A stretch of DNA of 64,000 nucleotides from Saccoglossus kowalevskii (GCF_000003605.2 NW_003156734.1:558792-622791), one strand, 5' to 3'; shown: positions 1-12,370, numbered from the stretch's first letter. Numbers and translations are program-made. The notes: generated by a model from the sequence alone, not told the origin.

Positions 1-39
1 TTCTGACGAATTAGTAAGTAAACACCCACATCATGAAGC

Positions 40-165
40 CACGCTGCGCGTCGGTCGATACTCCCGCTGTACTGTCTTCGTGCATACTTTGAGGTATCCT
101 CGTAATAACCTTATTATTATACATCTTATCTTTCCAAGGATATCTTATGGGAATGCTGAAATCCA
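40..165 (-). repeat. Dispersed repeat, copy 1
   Basis: The reverse complement of this stretch matches 24603-24740 on the plus strand over roughly 120 bases. Both share a core reading AAGATGTATAATAATAAGG, followed by a variant of ACGAGGATACC, CAAAGTATGCAC and CGCTGCGCGTCG. No coding potential is visible. It is probably a non-autonomous transposon (MITE- or SINE-like) fragment; no terminal repeats were delimited. Confidence 0.6.
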
Positions 166-199
166 AAATGTCTATAACAGAATCAGCGAAATTCTTTTC

Positions 200-1065
200 T
201 TTTTTTATTATTTATTGATATGCTTAACAAAATAAAGATACATTACACAAATACAAGACAGGTTACTACACAAATACAAACTTATGCTTCAAAATGAATG
301 AATAATGAATTCTCCCCATTTTTAATTGCGACTTCCCTGTCTGTTTTCTATGATTGCCAATGTCTGGTTTTGGCCCAACAATTTTACATTTAAATATATA
401 CTAGCGTGTCAATAATAACATAGTATTGTGTAATGGTCTAGCATTGTATACAACCCCAAAAATACATGTGACTGCATTTAACGTCAAAGTATCACCTGTA
501 ATGAAAGAAAACCATTCATTGACTGATGTCCAAAATACAAATACATATATACAGTCCCAAAATAAATGAAAGTCGTCTTCCCCAACCTCTCCACGAAAAG
601 AACACAGGGAGCAATCAATTAAGCCCCACAAGCGCAACAACCTGTTTGAAGGCAATATTTTAATATTAATGTTATATTGAAAATAGCGTAATTTGGCATC
701 GGTAGTAATAGAAAAGGGAGCAAGATAAATATTTTCCGAGGTAAAGGGGTGTTCAAAATGTCCAGCCAATATTGCTGTATAACTGAGGGGGTTAAATCAG
801 GAAATTCCTCATGGCAATACCAAAGATAAATACTTTTATTAACATTAGTTCCTGACAGCCAGATATTGTTATGCATGTTTGGCATACAGACCATTAGTTT
901 TGACTTGTTAGATTCAACAATACTGCGCTTCCAAATTGAGCGAAATTCTTTGTATGGAGTCAAACCCTGTGGCAGCCATGTTTTTTGTTATGAGAGGACG
1001 CTTACGCGAGTAATCATTCCATATTTGGATTTCGCATTTCTTTATATTAATAGGTAATAATTACA
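200..1065 (-). mobile_element. LINE (L1/Tx1-like) ORF2 3' fragment, decayed
   Basis: Minus-strand frames encode the C-terminal part of a LINE ORF2. One frame (about 619-963) covers the region before the zinc knuckle. A second (about 401-769) carries the zf-RVT-like segment, with CSLC and a following HLFWDC giving the C-x2-C...H...C pattern. The two frames overlap out of register, so at least one frameshift separates them, and an in-frame stop lies near 1000. The layout matches the 3' end of the LINE at 60.9-64 kb, but the protein is clearly diverged, so this is an older, related copy. It has no reverse transcriptase core or endonuclease and cannot be active. Confidence 0.75.
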
Positions 1066-2500
1066 CATCACTAATACTATTATTGTAAATCATAACGGAT
1101 TGTTTTCCTTTTTCATTCAATTGCGCATCCAGGCTTGTCACGGATGGAGATTACGGAATAATTAAGTCTACACACACACAAGTCAAACGAAAAACATAGT
1201 TATTCAGTCCAAACAAATAAAATATGTTTTAAGAATTATACACATCAATCTAGCCCATACTAATCCGTTACTCAACAAGGAAGCTATTTAAAATCGCTAC
1301 TTGGAGGAACAGAAAACTGTTATGGCAATAGGGCGACATTCTTCCAAACACGATTGCCAAGTGAGTAAAACGTATCATGGCAAACAGTAACCGACTAGGA
1401 GTTAATAATTGAGTCAACAATAGCAGTTCATACTATTCCCGCACACCATGAATGGGTTCTGTTAAAACACGGTTAACGAAGGATGTTACATGTTACACAA
1501 TAAGATTGAATAATCATTATCCTCGATGTACTCCATTATATTCCGAATTTCAAAATGGAATATAATTAAATACACTAAAAAACACCACAATTTGTTTTGC
1601 TTTTTAGCATACACGGAGATTCACATTTATACCATGATATACGAATAACTCGTTATGATAATATGAATATTAGCGAGTAAAATGCTTGAATAATTACTGA
1701 ATACTTATATGAACGCCCATTCACATATTGATACAGTATCGAATATACACACGACAATTGAATGTTGAGTATAGCCGATAATATGTTTGTACAGTGTTGC
1801 CTACCTGACGATCCACCAGTATATTAACAGATTTCAATAAGAATGAAACAACTCATTAGGTGTGTCACAGCTGATACTTGATGGGGGAGACTACATAGCG
1901 TATTTTTGCAAGCGTCCTTTGTCCCAAGCGCCTGGGAAATGGATACTATATATATGACTATATTATCCAATTTTCACGAATAACATGTTCGGTACAAATT
2001 AATATTCTACCTAAAAAGGACGGTTCATGAGAAAATTCCTGTTAATTGTTTGCTACATAAAAAGAAACTTTGAGTTGCCTATTTATGTAAAAAGTAGTTT
2101 GTTTGTTTTTGTTTTGTTTGTTACGTACCGATTTTTCAACCAAACTCAAATCATGAATTAATCCATAATTTAATCTTGAAAGACCGGTGTATGATAAATT
2201 GTGATATGTTTTTTTCAAATGGCTCTTACATAACCAATAAAGCCCAAACTACAATATAATACGTTGAAAGAAAGGCATTTTTATATGTTAAATCGATCAA
2301 AGATCTGGCGATTCAGAGAGATGACAATTTGTATGCTAGTATGTGTGTGGTAAATATGACGTAACACTTTTTTTATAATATTAAATAAACTTTAATATAT
2401 ACAATTATGAGTTAAACACAGTTTCAGAATAGAGGTTAATCCTACAATAAGTATGACAAACCTACACTAAATATGGTCAATTTTATATTTGATACTTACT
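1066..2500. other. AT-rich non-coding stretch
   Basis: I see no supported exon, RNA gene or clear repeat here. It holds short homopolymer runs and (CA)-rich snippets only. Confidence 0.5.
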
Positions 2501-2505
2501 GTTAC

Positions 2506-2598
2506 CAATATAGCGTTCCTCTGCAAGCAAGACTCCTGTATTTCTTCGTTGTTGTGTTGCAGAAGCCATTGACTGTCGTCCATTTCTACGTTCAGGAA
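2506..2598 (-). CDS. Putative orphan exon
   Basis: On the minus strand an acceptor (ACTCACAG) is followed by 31 open codons and a donor (TTG then GTAACAG). The translation is hydrophilic and Gln/Glu/Asn-rich, with an internal Met at 2581-2583 (MDDSQWLLQHNNEEI). Codon use looks more gene-like than the flanks. It lies downstream of the sulfotransferase stop codon on the same strand, so it would belong to a different gene continuing past the left edge of the window. I do not recognise the product. The exon is supported only by splice signals and an open frame. Confidence 0.35.
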
Positions 2599-2599
2599 C

Positions 2600-3884
2600 T
2601 GTGAGTTATCACCAATGCACACTTACTTCCCTTAGCAATCCCCTATTTTAGTGACTTTATGCATTGTATTTTACTGTTCTTTGTTTCGTGTAATTATTTT
2701 GAGAGGTATTAAAGCCAGGAGCTTTAACTTGATATTTTGGTGTATGTGTATTTCATTTCCAGTACTATTGTCTTGTCTATCCCATATTAGCAGTGACAGA
2801 CCCCCTGTCCAGTGTGAGTTCTGTGGGTTTCTTCCCATTAGCAATAAGCATGCCTTACACTGTGACACCTTCAATCTTCTTACATTTTGCTTGTTGCAAA
2901 TGGGCTATTTTTTGGATTATTAATGCCATTGAATGCACGTGTGTTATGCAACGTAATATAGAATATGACAGTATTTAGATTATGGATCTACGAATGCATA
3001 CATTAACAAAATAAGTATATATCCACATAAACAATAATGAATGAATTTCCCCCATTGTGTGGAGTATATGCCTGTATGTTCCGTCATCTCACTTGGCATA
3101 CCATACTTTATACGATTATATACAGTAACCTCCGCCTTCGCATATGAACTACTCACAATCTTTTTTCATGGAAAGCTGTGCTTATACATCTTGTTTCTAC
3201 TTTGGTAGTAATGCGTTGAGTTCTTATGATCTCTTATACCGCGCTGCAAGAACAAAACAAGAATAACTGAGAACAAGTACATTACACTACACAGTAAAAT
3301 CATATGTACTCCTGCTCCACATGTTCCTCCTCCTCCGACCTTTTGGTCGTAAATAAATGGTTTATGTTTGAAACCTGAAGACTACTGTCTACAAAACCCT
3401 TTGTTTAATAGTTAAGACGTTTCAATACTCGAGCATAATGAATAAGTTGAAAAATAAAAATATAGGTAGGAGTGAGTTGGAAATATGCTGTGAATGTGTA
3501 GAAAATTGATCATAGTAAAATTAAAATCTTTCTTGTTATATAGTCTGGTGCAAAGCTGGTCATTTGAGTCAGCAAAAGTCTTCCTGATCTCAAATTTAAT
3601 TGGATATATCACTGGAATATAATCACTAATCTATGAGTGTTTATAGAAAGTACATCATCAATAAATCTTAATGTAAAATTAAAGGATTAGTCCTCTTTGT
3701 ACTGTTTGATCAGAACTAATTTCTGTAAAAAATTCGGGTAAATATGAATAAAGGAATAAATCTGCCAGCAGGACAAACACTGTCACGTTGTCGAATCTTG
3801 TAGTTTTGTCTTCATTCTATGAAATGGTGAGCCGAGTATGAAACTGTTGGTGGGATGGTAGATCTTAAAATACGGGTATCTATA
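2600..3884. other. Non-coding stretch
   Basis: AT-rich DNA with no convincing gene. The short open frames near 2651-2978 overlap each other on both strands and show no domain. Confidence 0.5.
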
Positions 3885-5941
3885 GAGCGAGAGTAGGGAG
3901 CATCTCATATGTGTACCAGTGTCTAGCTAACATGACAGTAAGACGATATATGTACTTGTGTCTAGCTGAAAGGAGAATCAGATGAAATCTGACTGGGGTC
4001 TAGCTAATAGGAGACCAGGGCTAATTATTTTCTAGTGTCCAGCAGATAGGAGAGTCAGACAAAAAATGTATTAGTGTCTAGCAAATAGGGGATAAGACGA
4101 AATCTGTAATGGTGTCTAGCTAATAGGAGAGTCAGACGAAATCTGCATTAGTATCAAGCTAATAGGGGAGTCAGGCTAAATATGTACTTGTGTGTAGCTA
4201 ATAAGAAAATCCGATGAAATAATGACTAGTGGTTAGCTAATAGGAGAGTAAGGTGAAATATTTCCTAGTGTTCAGCAAATAGAAGAGGCGAAATATTTAC
4301 TAGTGTTTAGCTGAAAGAAGAGTCAAATTATGTCTTAGCTAATCTGAGAGTAAGATGATTTTTTTCTAGTGTCCCGCAAATAGGAGAGTCGGATGAAATC
4401 TTTACTCGTGTCTTGCTAAAAGGAGAGTCAAATGAAATCTGTACCAGTGCTTAGCTAATAGGAGAGTAAGGTGAAATCTTTAATAGTGTCTAGCTAACAG
4501 GAAAGTTAGACGAAATATGTACTGCTGTCTAGCTAATAGGAGAGTCAGACAAAATCTGCATTAGTATTAGCTAATAGGGGAGTCAAGCTAAATATATGTA
4601 CTGGTGTTTAGCTTAAAGAAGAATAAAATTATGTCTGTACTGGTCCGTATCTAGTTTCTAGTGTCCAGCAGATAGTAGAGTCAGGCGAAATCTGTACTCG
4701 TGTCAATCTAATAGTAGAGTAAGACAAAATCTTTCTAGTGTCCAGCTGTTGGGAGAGTCAGACAAAATCTATACTAGTTTCAAGCTAATAGGAAAGTCAG
4801 ACGAAATCAGTACCGGTCTCAAGCTAATAGGAAAGTCGGGTGAAATCTGTACTAGGGTCTAGCAGATAGCAGAGTCAGGCGAACTCTGTACTCGTGTCAA
4901 GCTAATAGTAGAGTACGACAAAATCTTTCCTAGTGTCTAGCAGATAGCAGGATAGTCAGACAAATCTGTACTGGTATGTACCTAATAGGAGAGTCAGACG
5001 AAATCTGTGTTAGTGTCTAGCTAACAGGGGAGTCAGACGAAATATGTACTGGTTATTAGCTAATAGGAGAGTAAGATAAAATATTTGATGAAATTTATAC
5101 CAGTGTTTAGCTAGTAGGAAAGTAAATTGAAATCTTTCCTAGTATCCAGCTAATTGAATAGTAAGATGAAATTTGTATCAGTGTCTAGCTAATAAGATAG
5201 TCAGATGATATCTGTACTCGTCTCTAGCTAATAGGAGAGAAAAGTGAAATATTTTCCAGTGTCAAACTAATAGGAGAGTCAGACGAAATGTGTACAAGTG
5301 TCTAGCTAACAAGAGAGTCAGGCGAAATATGTACTTGTGTCTAGCGAATAGGAGATGCAGAAGAAATCTGTATTAGGGTCTAGCGAATAGGAAATTAAGC
5401 TGAAACATGTACTAGTTTCCAGCTAATATGACAGTAAGACGATATATGTACTAGTGTCTAGCTAATAGGAGATGCAGAAGAAATCTGTACTAGGGTCTAG
5501 CTAATAAGAGATGCAGAAGAAATCTGTACTAGGGTCTAGCTAATAGGAGACCAAGGTGAAATATTTGGCCAGCAGATAAGAGAGTCAGACAAAATCCTTA
5601 CTGGTGTGTAGCTAAAACGAAAATCAGACGGAATCTGTACTAATGTCCAGCAGATAGCAGAGTCAGACGGAATCTGTACTAATGTCCAGCAGATAGCAGA
5701 GTCAGACGAAATCTGCATTATTATCAAGCTAATAGGGGAGTCAGGCTAAATATGTACTTAGTTAGTGACTAGTTAAGAAAATCCGATGAAATATGTGCCA
5801 GTGCTTAGCTAACTAGAGAGTAAGATAAATTTTTACTAGTGTCCAGCAGATAGTGTGTCCAATGAAATCTTTACTGGTGTCTAGCTAATAGGAGAGTAAG
5901 GTGAAATTATTACTAGTGTCCAGCAGATAGGAGATATGTAC
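3885..5941 (+). repeat. Degenerate ~39-bp minisatellite, main block
   Basis: About fifty imperfect head-to-tail copies of a 39-base unit: TCTAGCTAATAGGAGAGTC followed by AGACGAAATCTGTACTAGTG. Frequent variants are CCAGCAGATAG in place of CTAGCTAATAG, and GTAAGGTGAAAT in place of GTCAGACGAAAT. Divergence between adjacent units is high, while some neighbouring pairs are almost identical (near 5460-5545 and 5635-5720), which suggests recent local unit duplication on an old array. Short open frames inside it are by-products of the repeat. Confidence 0.95.
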
Positions 5942-6376
5942 AAAAATAGGTAAAGTTCCATCTCGCCAACCACTATTGCGACTGTTGACACGAAGCCGAC
6001 ACTTCATTCAATAAACCGGGTAACTCGTTCCGTTCTGTCCATTCAATACCAGTTATATTACTTGTCAATGACTTTAAACCAGAGCTTAGACTGTGACTCG
6101 ACTCACAGTGAACATTACTACGGCCGTCCCAAACTGACGGCAACGATCGTACAGCAAGGATGTACTCTCTCCAACAACCTCTGGCAAAAATACCCGACTA
6201 CACGCATGTGCGAAGTTTAAATACGTTAATTAATTCGATAGCCCCAGGTGGCTCCAAAAATCAATGCGCTAGTGGCAACGCGCCATCTGGTTTGCATCGC
6301 CCAATCACGTATGATGTACCACTTATGTTATGTGTATCCACTCGGGAATATGAATTAAATGCCAAATGTTGACACG
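5942..6376. other. Unique segment interrupting the minisatellite
   Basis: This 435-bp segment shows no trace of the 39-base unit and is richer in GC than its surroundings. The 11-base word TGTTGACACGA occurs at 5983-5993 and again at 6367-6377, next to the point where the array resumes. This is compatible with an insertion that duplicated its target, although about 40 further non-repeat bases lie outside the left copy. A 70-codon open frame at 6160-6372 resembles nothing I know. Confidence 0.55.
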
Positions 6377-6640
6377 AGGTAATAGGAGAGTCAGACGAAA
6401 TATTTACTAGTGTATTGCTTAAAGGAGAGTAAGGTGAAATATTTACTAGTGTCCAGCAGATATGAGGGTCCGATAAAATCTGTACCAGTGTCTAGTTAAT
6501 AGGACAGTAAGACTATATATGTAATAGTGTCTAGGTAATAGGAGAGTCAGATGAAATTTGTACCAGTGTTCAGCTAATAGGAAAGTTAGGTAAAATCGTT
6601 CCTTGTGTGCAGGTAATATCAGTCAGATGAAATTTCTGAA
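6377..6640 (+). repeat. Minisatellite, second block
   Basis: The same ~39-base unit as at 3885-5941 resumes after the interruption for about six to seven degenerate copies and fades near 6640. Confidence 0.9.
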
Positions 6641-6654
6641 GCGTAATTTATTGA

Positions 6655-7445
6655 GAGTACCTAATACACTTTTACACTAATACAAATTGTTTTATTTTTA
6701 GGCACTTCAAAGAACAAACACACATGCAATGTTTCAAGGTACCATACCTGACTATCCATGTTTCATAAATGTTTATGTATACGACATAAGACAAGTTCAT
6801 AAGAGTAACTAAAACACCTTTCTTCCAAACCATTTTATTTTGAAGCAACTCACAAAACAAATACTTATGTAATGTTTCAACCTAAAACACCCGATTAGAT
6901 AAGTGTTCATATACAGGACACTCGAACATACCTTATTAATGTTTATATTTAGGAATACATACTTACCTGATTATGTGATTTGTTTATCGTTTGTAATGAT
7001 TACTGTGCAACAGTGCAAAGTGCTTGATCATGAAACACATAATTTGATATATTAAAAACACTTTTGAAGTTTTGTGATTATAAGCACTTTTTATACATGT
7101 TTCTGGTGGAAACACTTTTCATAATGTGTTTTGTGCAAAAATATCCCTGAAATGTTGCAATAGAAGTGTTTTCATAATATACACTTCCAGCAAATATGCA
7201 GATTATAAACACTTTAAGTGTTTTTAAAGTGACGACAGGCTTATAAACACTTCAAATGTTTTATCACAAAATAGTAAAAATATCTAAATCAACAGTAGTG
7301 TTGTAAAATAAGTTATTTTCAAATTTAAGAAAAAAATCAAAACAAGTGAATTTAAAGTGAGGACACAAATGTGTCATATTTTAAAACACTTTTATGTACT
7401 GTGCAACTGACTCAAGTACTTGATATATCATATAATGGTTGTTGA
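6655..7445 (-). repeat. AAGTGTTT-family degenerate repeat, copy 1
   Basis: The minus strand shows irregularly spaced AAAAGTGTTT / CACTTTT words with spacers of about 30-45 bases. The element GAAAAGTGTTTCCACCAGAA, seen here around 7100 in reverse complement, recurs at about 53698-53720 on the plus strand. The two blocks are therefore members of one repeat family in opposite orientation. Confidence 0.65.
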
Positions 7446-7922
7446 ATAGAGTAATTAAAACGTCATTTTTTTATTTCACTAAATATACAAATTAAGTATG
7501 GGTCATTCCAACTTTATCCAGAATAGTTTACAAACACACTACATGATTCCATAACATATATACATCAGAGTGCTTACTATGCAACGTTTACATATTAGGG
7601 AATATACACGTGTCGCCAACTTCATATTTGCAACAGATTAAATTACCTCGCAATTCGGGCGTTAGTAAGTGTTTGGATTATATCCTGATGGTGTTGTTAC
7701 AGTCCTTTATCAAGATATTGTTACAGTGGACCTGTCACGACTACGCACATGTTTTTCAAATTTATTTTTTACGTGACGTGTTATGCTTGCATAATAACAC
7801 TCAGTTTAAAAGATATCGAGATCATCAACGGAAACTAAAAGAAGTAAATTAAACGTTTAGACAATTGCAAAAGTAATCGTAGTTATAATAGTAATTATGG
7901 TATTGGAAAATCATGATCGTTT

Positions 7923-8687
7923 CTATGGTCTATTATATCCAAATATTTCGTAATCTAAGCGATAGTATTCGACTATTTGTTCTAACAAATACCTGGGCAA
8001 CGTCTGAATTGTGTCATGTAATTTTACGTTACCCTTTCGTTCGAGCATAGCAGGAAATCTAACAATATTGTCAACACCAAGTGAATGCAGAATGAAAGGT
8101 CCATCTTTATCCAAATACTCCATGTGCCCGATAAAGTCTAATTTTACAGCACATATGTTAGTAATAAAATATTGAGGTAACCAATGATCAGATTTGCGAA
8201 CTCTCTTTAAGCCCAGCGAGATAACTAAATTTGCAAACTCTGTAAAAGTAACATTAAGTCTTCCAAAATCAGTGTGGTTATTTTTTGAGCCATTTGTTCT
8301 GATCCTTGTAATCAAGTTTCCAAATATAGTTTCAAATAATAATGATTCATTCGACGAGATGTGAAATTTATCATAATAACATGACACCATTCTTTCCAAT
8401 GGGTCACGGACAAAAATTGCTTGTTTATATTGGTTCAGTGTGGAAACGGGAAAATTTCTTTTTTTGGATTTAATACTGACTTTTTTTAAAACGTGTGCCC
8501 AAAATCGAGACCCAACTTTTGGTATGCGCTGAAACATAAACTTGAACTCAGTTGAAACAGTCGTCCGAGTTCCATATCCCAATGTTACATTGTTACGAAC
8601 GCACGCAATTTTGGCTCGCTGTATGCGTTCCTCGTTCGATTGTAATGGATTGTATGTTGCAACTGTATGCAGCTCTCCGGAGGAAAT
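7923..8687 (-). CDS. Carbohydrate sulfotransferase (HNK-1ST/CHST8-14 type), catalytic terminal exon
   Basis: Encodes the luminal catalytic domain of a Golgi carbohydrate sulfotransferase, which transfers sulfate from PAPS to a glycan. Counting from the upstream Met at 8711, the 5'-phosphosulfate loop is RIPKVGSRFW (about residues 62-71; family form xxPKVGCTNW) and the 3'-phosphate site is FVRDPLERMVSCYYDKF (about 100-116). Next comes WLPQYFITN...CAVKLDFIGHMEYLDKD, the family's HWxPQ...C...YDFIGxxE block. The protein ends normally at YEIFGYNRP and a stop. I start the exon at 8687, directly after the acceptor TTATATTACAG, rather than at the Met at 8711. The acceptor leaves phase 0, and the family needs an N-terminal membrane anchor that this exon lacks. 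A probable anchor exon lies at 13492-13611 (also phase 0). A poly-A signal AATAAA occurs on the minus strand near 7766. The glycan acceptor cannot be told from sequence. Confidence 0.88.
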   Translation of the reverse strand: MSSGELHTVATYNPLQSNEERIQRAKIACVRNNVTLGYGTRTTVSTEFKFMFQRIPKVGSRFWAHVLKKVSIKSKKRNFPVSTLNQYKQAIFVRDPLERMVSCYYDKFHISSNESLLFETIFGNLITRIRTNGSKNNHTDFGRLNVTFTEFANLVISLGLKRVRKSDHWLPQYFITNICAVKLDFIGHMEYLDKDGPFILHSLGVDNIVRFPAMLERKGNVKLHDTIQTLPRYLLEQIVEYYRLDYEIFGYNRP

Positions 8688-9344
8688 CTGTAATATAAGC
8701 GATAGAACCATGATTATTTTTTAGGAAAACTGTAAAACTGACATAGTGACATAATCACACGACACATTAATAAGCCTAAATTAGCATACCGATCGATGTG
8801 TGTATTATTGAACTGCCAATAATTACACAATATTATGTAAAATGTCTATTAGGCCTAATAAATTCGATATTGCAAATACAGATGGTTTAGGGCGCATTGC
8901 AAAACACAAATAAAATATTAATTTACACAATTGCCTTAAAATCTGTGGTACTCAGGTTTCGTATGTTGAATCAACATCAATGTGGCTGCCAAAATGTAAT
9001 TTCCAGAACGTGGCTTGTTTCTGATCTTATGACTAACACACACATATACATATACATACACATATACATACTAATGAATCTAATTTAGCCCATTGCAAGG
9101 CAAAGTCAGAAGACTTACTGATGTAGGATGAATAAACGCCAAGAGACACTATATGATTCTAATTATTCAATATATAGCCTTCTAAACAATATGAATTATT
9201 TCCGTATAAGATTCACTGTAGTAAGCAGCTCAAGCCAAGCTCTGGTAATAAAAGTGTTTCCTTCAACTTATAGATCATGTAGAACAAAAGTGACTATGAA
9301 TGTTGTATTTGTGACGATAAATAACGTAAAAGTTGTTATTTTGT

Positions 9345-9418
9345 CGAAGGGTAAAACACACGAACCCGGAGACCGAGCTCTGCTAGCTTGAATAACTAAC
9401 CGCTGGTGATCAAAGTCA
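9345..9418 (-). mobile_element. Possible tRNA-derived SINE remnant
   Basis: On the minus strand CAGCGGTTAGTTATTCAAG, then CTAGCAGAGCTCGGTCTCCGG and GTTCGTG, resembles a tRNA A-box to B-box stretch (GGTTAG...GGGTTCG). The B box is imperfect and no acceptor stem pairs, so it is not a functional tRNA. Confidence 0.3.
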
Positions 9419-10155
9419 CGTGACATAAATGCACTAACACATGATTCTTTAGTCTAATCTTCACAAACATTTGCACAGTTACTTACACGTCACTCATTAC
9501 CACATAGCAGGTTCGACAAAGACAATGAAAATCGTGTTCGCAAATTTGAAATACGCCTAAATTGTATGAAATGAAATTAATATTGAAAGAAGGGTATATT
9601 AATACTTGTCAAAGTATACACATCTCGTATTGTTCGTCTTCAGGCTTGCTATATGATGTTGTAATTTATCTACGTATACTATTATACGTGCTGTGTAAGA
9701 GTATATTTTTTTTCTCGTATTAAAACTATCTAGAGTTCAGTGAATAAACATACCCCGTTATTATGAAAGCGGTGTGGGACTGTAAAATATATCTAGTCAT
9801 CCCGACCCGCTGATATCATGCCATGGTGATGCAAATTCACCTAGCAGGCGATGAACTGAAGTTGACCTTTCGAAATATCGCTTTCTAGCCATGTTTTACA
9901 ATAGATATCCAATATCACGATGTCATGCATCGTCTTAAATCTACATTTCCGACGGAAGTTATTGTGAAATAAATATTCAAAGAAAATATCAATGTTGTAC
10001 GCAATGGAACTCTATACACATTGGTGCTTTTAAAGATAAGTGCGAATTGGATTTTAAGACAAAAGTAATTTAGATAAATAATGTATAAATTACACTACAG
10101 TGATAACTAACAATGGCATATAATATATGTATATATAAGAGGGAGATGTACATAC

Positions 10156-10279
10156 TGTGTTGTCAGACTCTTTTACAGCGATTGGTTTCAAAGCTGAATA
10201 ATAAAAATCAGGTTCAGTTTCAAGAGTGTAGCAATTATTTTGAATGATGCGATCAAGATGTGAGCTCAAAACATAAAAT
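10156..10279 (-). CDS. Candidate internal exon of the sulfotransferase gene
   Basis: On the minus strand an acceptor (TTATGTACAG) is followed by 124 bases, open in one frame, and a consensus donor (ACA then GTATGTAC). It encodes about 41 residues, including SSHLDRIIQNNCYTLETEPD, and would suit the stem region between membrane anchor and catalytic domain. It leaves phase 0, matching the catalytic exon at 8687, but needs phase 2 on entry, so it cannot join directly to the anchor exon at 13492. An unseen exon with length of 2 modulo 3 would have to lie between. No domain is recognisable in it. Confidence 0.45.
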
Positions 10280-10629
10280 CTGTACATAAAATCGCATTAT
10301 TACATTCTGATCAAATAATGTGGAGCATATAGCTAGTGATACAAATGCGTTTGGGATATTCAAGTCTTAACCTGCTTGTCATTATCTACGAAGTGGAGCA
10401 TGAGTTAAGCAAACTATAATGGGAAGTATTTTTGGGGTGAAGTATACAGTGATCTCGTAAATGCTACATTAGCTCGGCGTTATCTGTATTTATTAAATGT
10501 AGTGGTTGTTATAATGCCCAATTATTTTACTTCACAGTAGTAAACATTCTAAAGGATTTCTTGTTTTTGTACTGATAAATCAAAGCAGAAAAGTGACGCA
10601 TAGTACAATTTTGGGGGAAATAATATTAC

Positions 10630-10676
10630 CTTCGATTGCCAACCTTGACGAGTTCGCACTGGTTTTAGAGTATGGT
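10630..10676 (-). other. Possible 47-bp cassette exon with in-frame stop
   Basis: A strong acceptor (TATCTTTCCAG) and donor (GAAG then GTAATATT) enclose 47 bases on the minus strand inside the presumed sulfotransferase intron. The length (2 modulo 3) would supply the phase the exon at 10156-10279 needs, but in that frame codon 4 is TAA. It could be a poison exon, part of another transcript, or chance. Confidence 0.25.
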
Positions 10677-11639
10677 CTGGAAAGATACAAAATCCAATAC
10701 TGCCCAATTAGCTATTATATTATCGTCAGTTGAGTATTCAGTATCAACGTGACACAGTCGCCAATAACGATAAAATAATTGAAACAATGGTATATGAGAT
10801 TCAAGTCAAACCATGCATCACTTACCTAACCAGCAGTTCATTTCTATTTTGTTTGAATATATAGTCTTCTGGTAAAGTTATTTCACTGTGTAAATACTAT
10901 AGAAAACGAAACACTCAAAAATTATTTCTACTTCTATTTTGCGTTTAAAAACAAGTGGATGTAATATTTATTTTTGTTATGGTAAAGCAATTATCAGCTA
11001 ACAGATCCATTCGTAACATTGTGGGCTTAATGGAAACAAAATTTAAATTTCCTTAATGCTCTTCAACCATTCAGGTGAGTAAAGATTTGTAAAAGTAATA
11101 AATAATACGATTTAAGAATTGTATAGCACAAACGGGAAAACATAGCAAAAAACTATTGCAAATATAAACAAAACAGATATTTGATACGTAATTCACACTA
11201 ATTGAAAATTGATGTTAAGTTAGATGCAACTTTCATGTCAATTTTTCATTTAAAGATTAGGATACCACATTTTGTTTTTGAAAAAGTAATAATAAAACAT
11301 AAGAATCAACAATCACACCGATTTTGGATACTTATATTTCAAATTTATATTTGTTTAACTCAACGTTTCGCTTATTCCTAGTATATTTTTAATTTTCGTT
11401 TGTAATGCGTATTTTAACAAACATTCTTGTGGTTGTTACATCTACAATCTCTAAAAAGTGAAAAGAACTATATAAAATACATGGCACATAACGTAAATAT
11501 GATTATGCCAAAAAAATATTTCTCAATATTGAAAACGACAAGGAAATTGAATTTTACCCATATTTTCAAATGCGCATTTGTCGAATTGAAATACAAAACA
11601 TTGTGAGGCTAGGGATCAACCAACAACATTTCAAAATGG

Positions 11640-12370
11640 GTATTGGGGTAGAGGGCGTGTCACCTTGTCAGTTTATTGCTAGTAAATGCTTCACCTCCAA
11701 ATTTATTTCGTGGACGTAATGCGGAGTAATTCTCCTGAATACAGCGGTACTGAAAAAAATCTCCAACGACGAGTCTCCACATATCAGTTTTCTGTCCGGA
11801 ACTTGCCGACTCATATTGTCGCAAAGCGCCGGACTACCTCCAAACGTGCCAATTTTGTCGTAAATGATCTTCTGCACATGCGTATTGCGTTGCCAGAAAT
11901 TCCAACATGGCGACTACGCCACCAAAATACGTTAGCATAGAAGTTCAGAGAAAAAACGGAGGGATTGTTGTTGACTGGTACGCAATTGACGTCAGCCAAG
12001 GAGAGTTCTGTGGATTTAGCAGGATTTTTTTTCGCCCTCTCGCATTAGTTTTGGGATCTCCAGAGGATGTCATCCATAAGATTAAATCAGTGTGGCCTAA
12101 CTTGCCGCGGTATTTCCTAATCATGGCGTTAGATTCCGCCTTGAAGTTGGATAGCAACTATATTTAATCAATGGTTAGTGCAGGGAGGAATTGACTTGAG
12201 GTGGTCGACAACAGCGCTAATCCACATACTGCATACACACTATCCCTGAGGTGCTCGGCGATGTCAAAACACCCGGCGTCATCATACCAACCCCAACCAC
12301 CGTGACTATTACGGGCTAGCTTCGTACTGTTCTATGCGCTGTTTCCTCCTGTGTCAGTGCAAGTCATGTC
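11640..12370. other. GC/CpG-richer island, possible promoter
   Basis: This stretch is visibly richer in G+C and CpG than its surroundings and contains a plus-strand CAACATGGCGAC (a YY1-like start context) at about 11903. An 86-codon open frame follows (11907-12167), but an overlapping open frame runs on the other strand and neither shows a domain. It may be a first exon/promoter or the remnant of an element. Confidence 0.3.

Noticed and set aside
5536-5727. Minus-strand frame with repeated SDSAICWTLVQIP peptides
   Set aside because: A by-product of the 39-base minisatellite, whose period is a multiple of three.
11907-12167. 86-codon plus-strand frame after CAACATGGCGAC as a gene
   Set aside because: An opposite-strand frame overlaps almost all of it, no domain is visible, and no splice sites continue it. 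Kept only as a possible promoter region.
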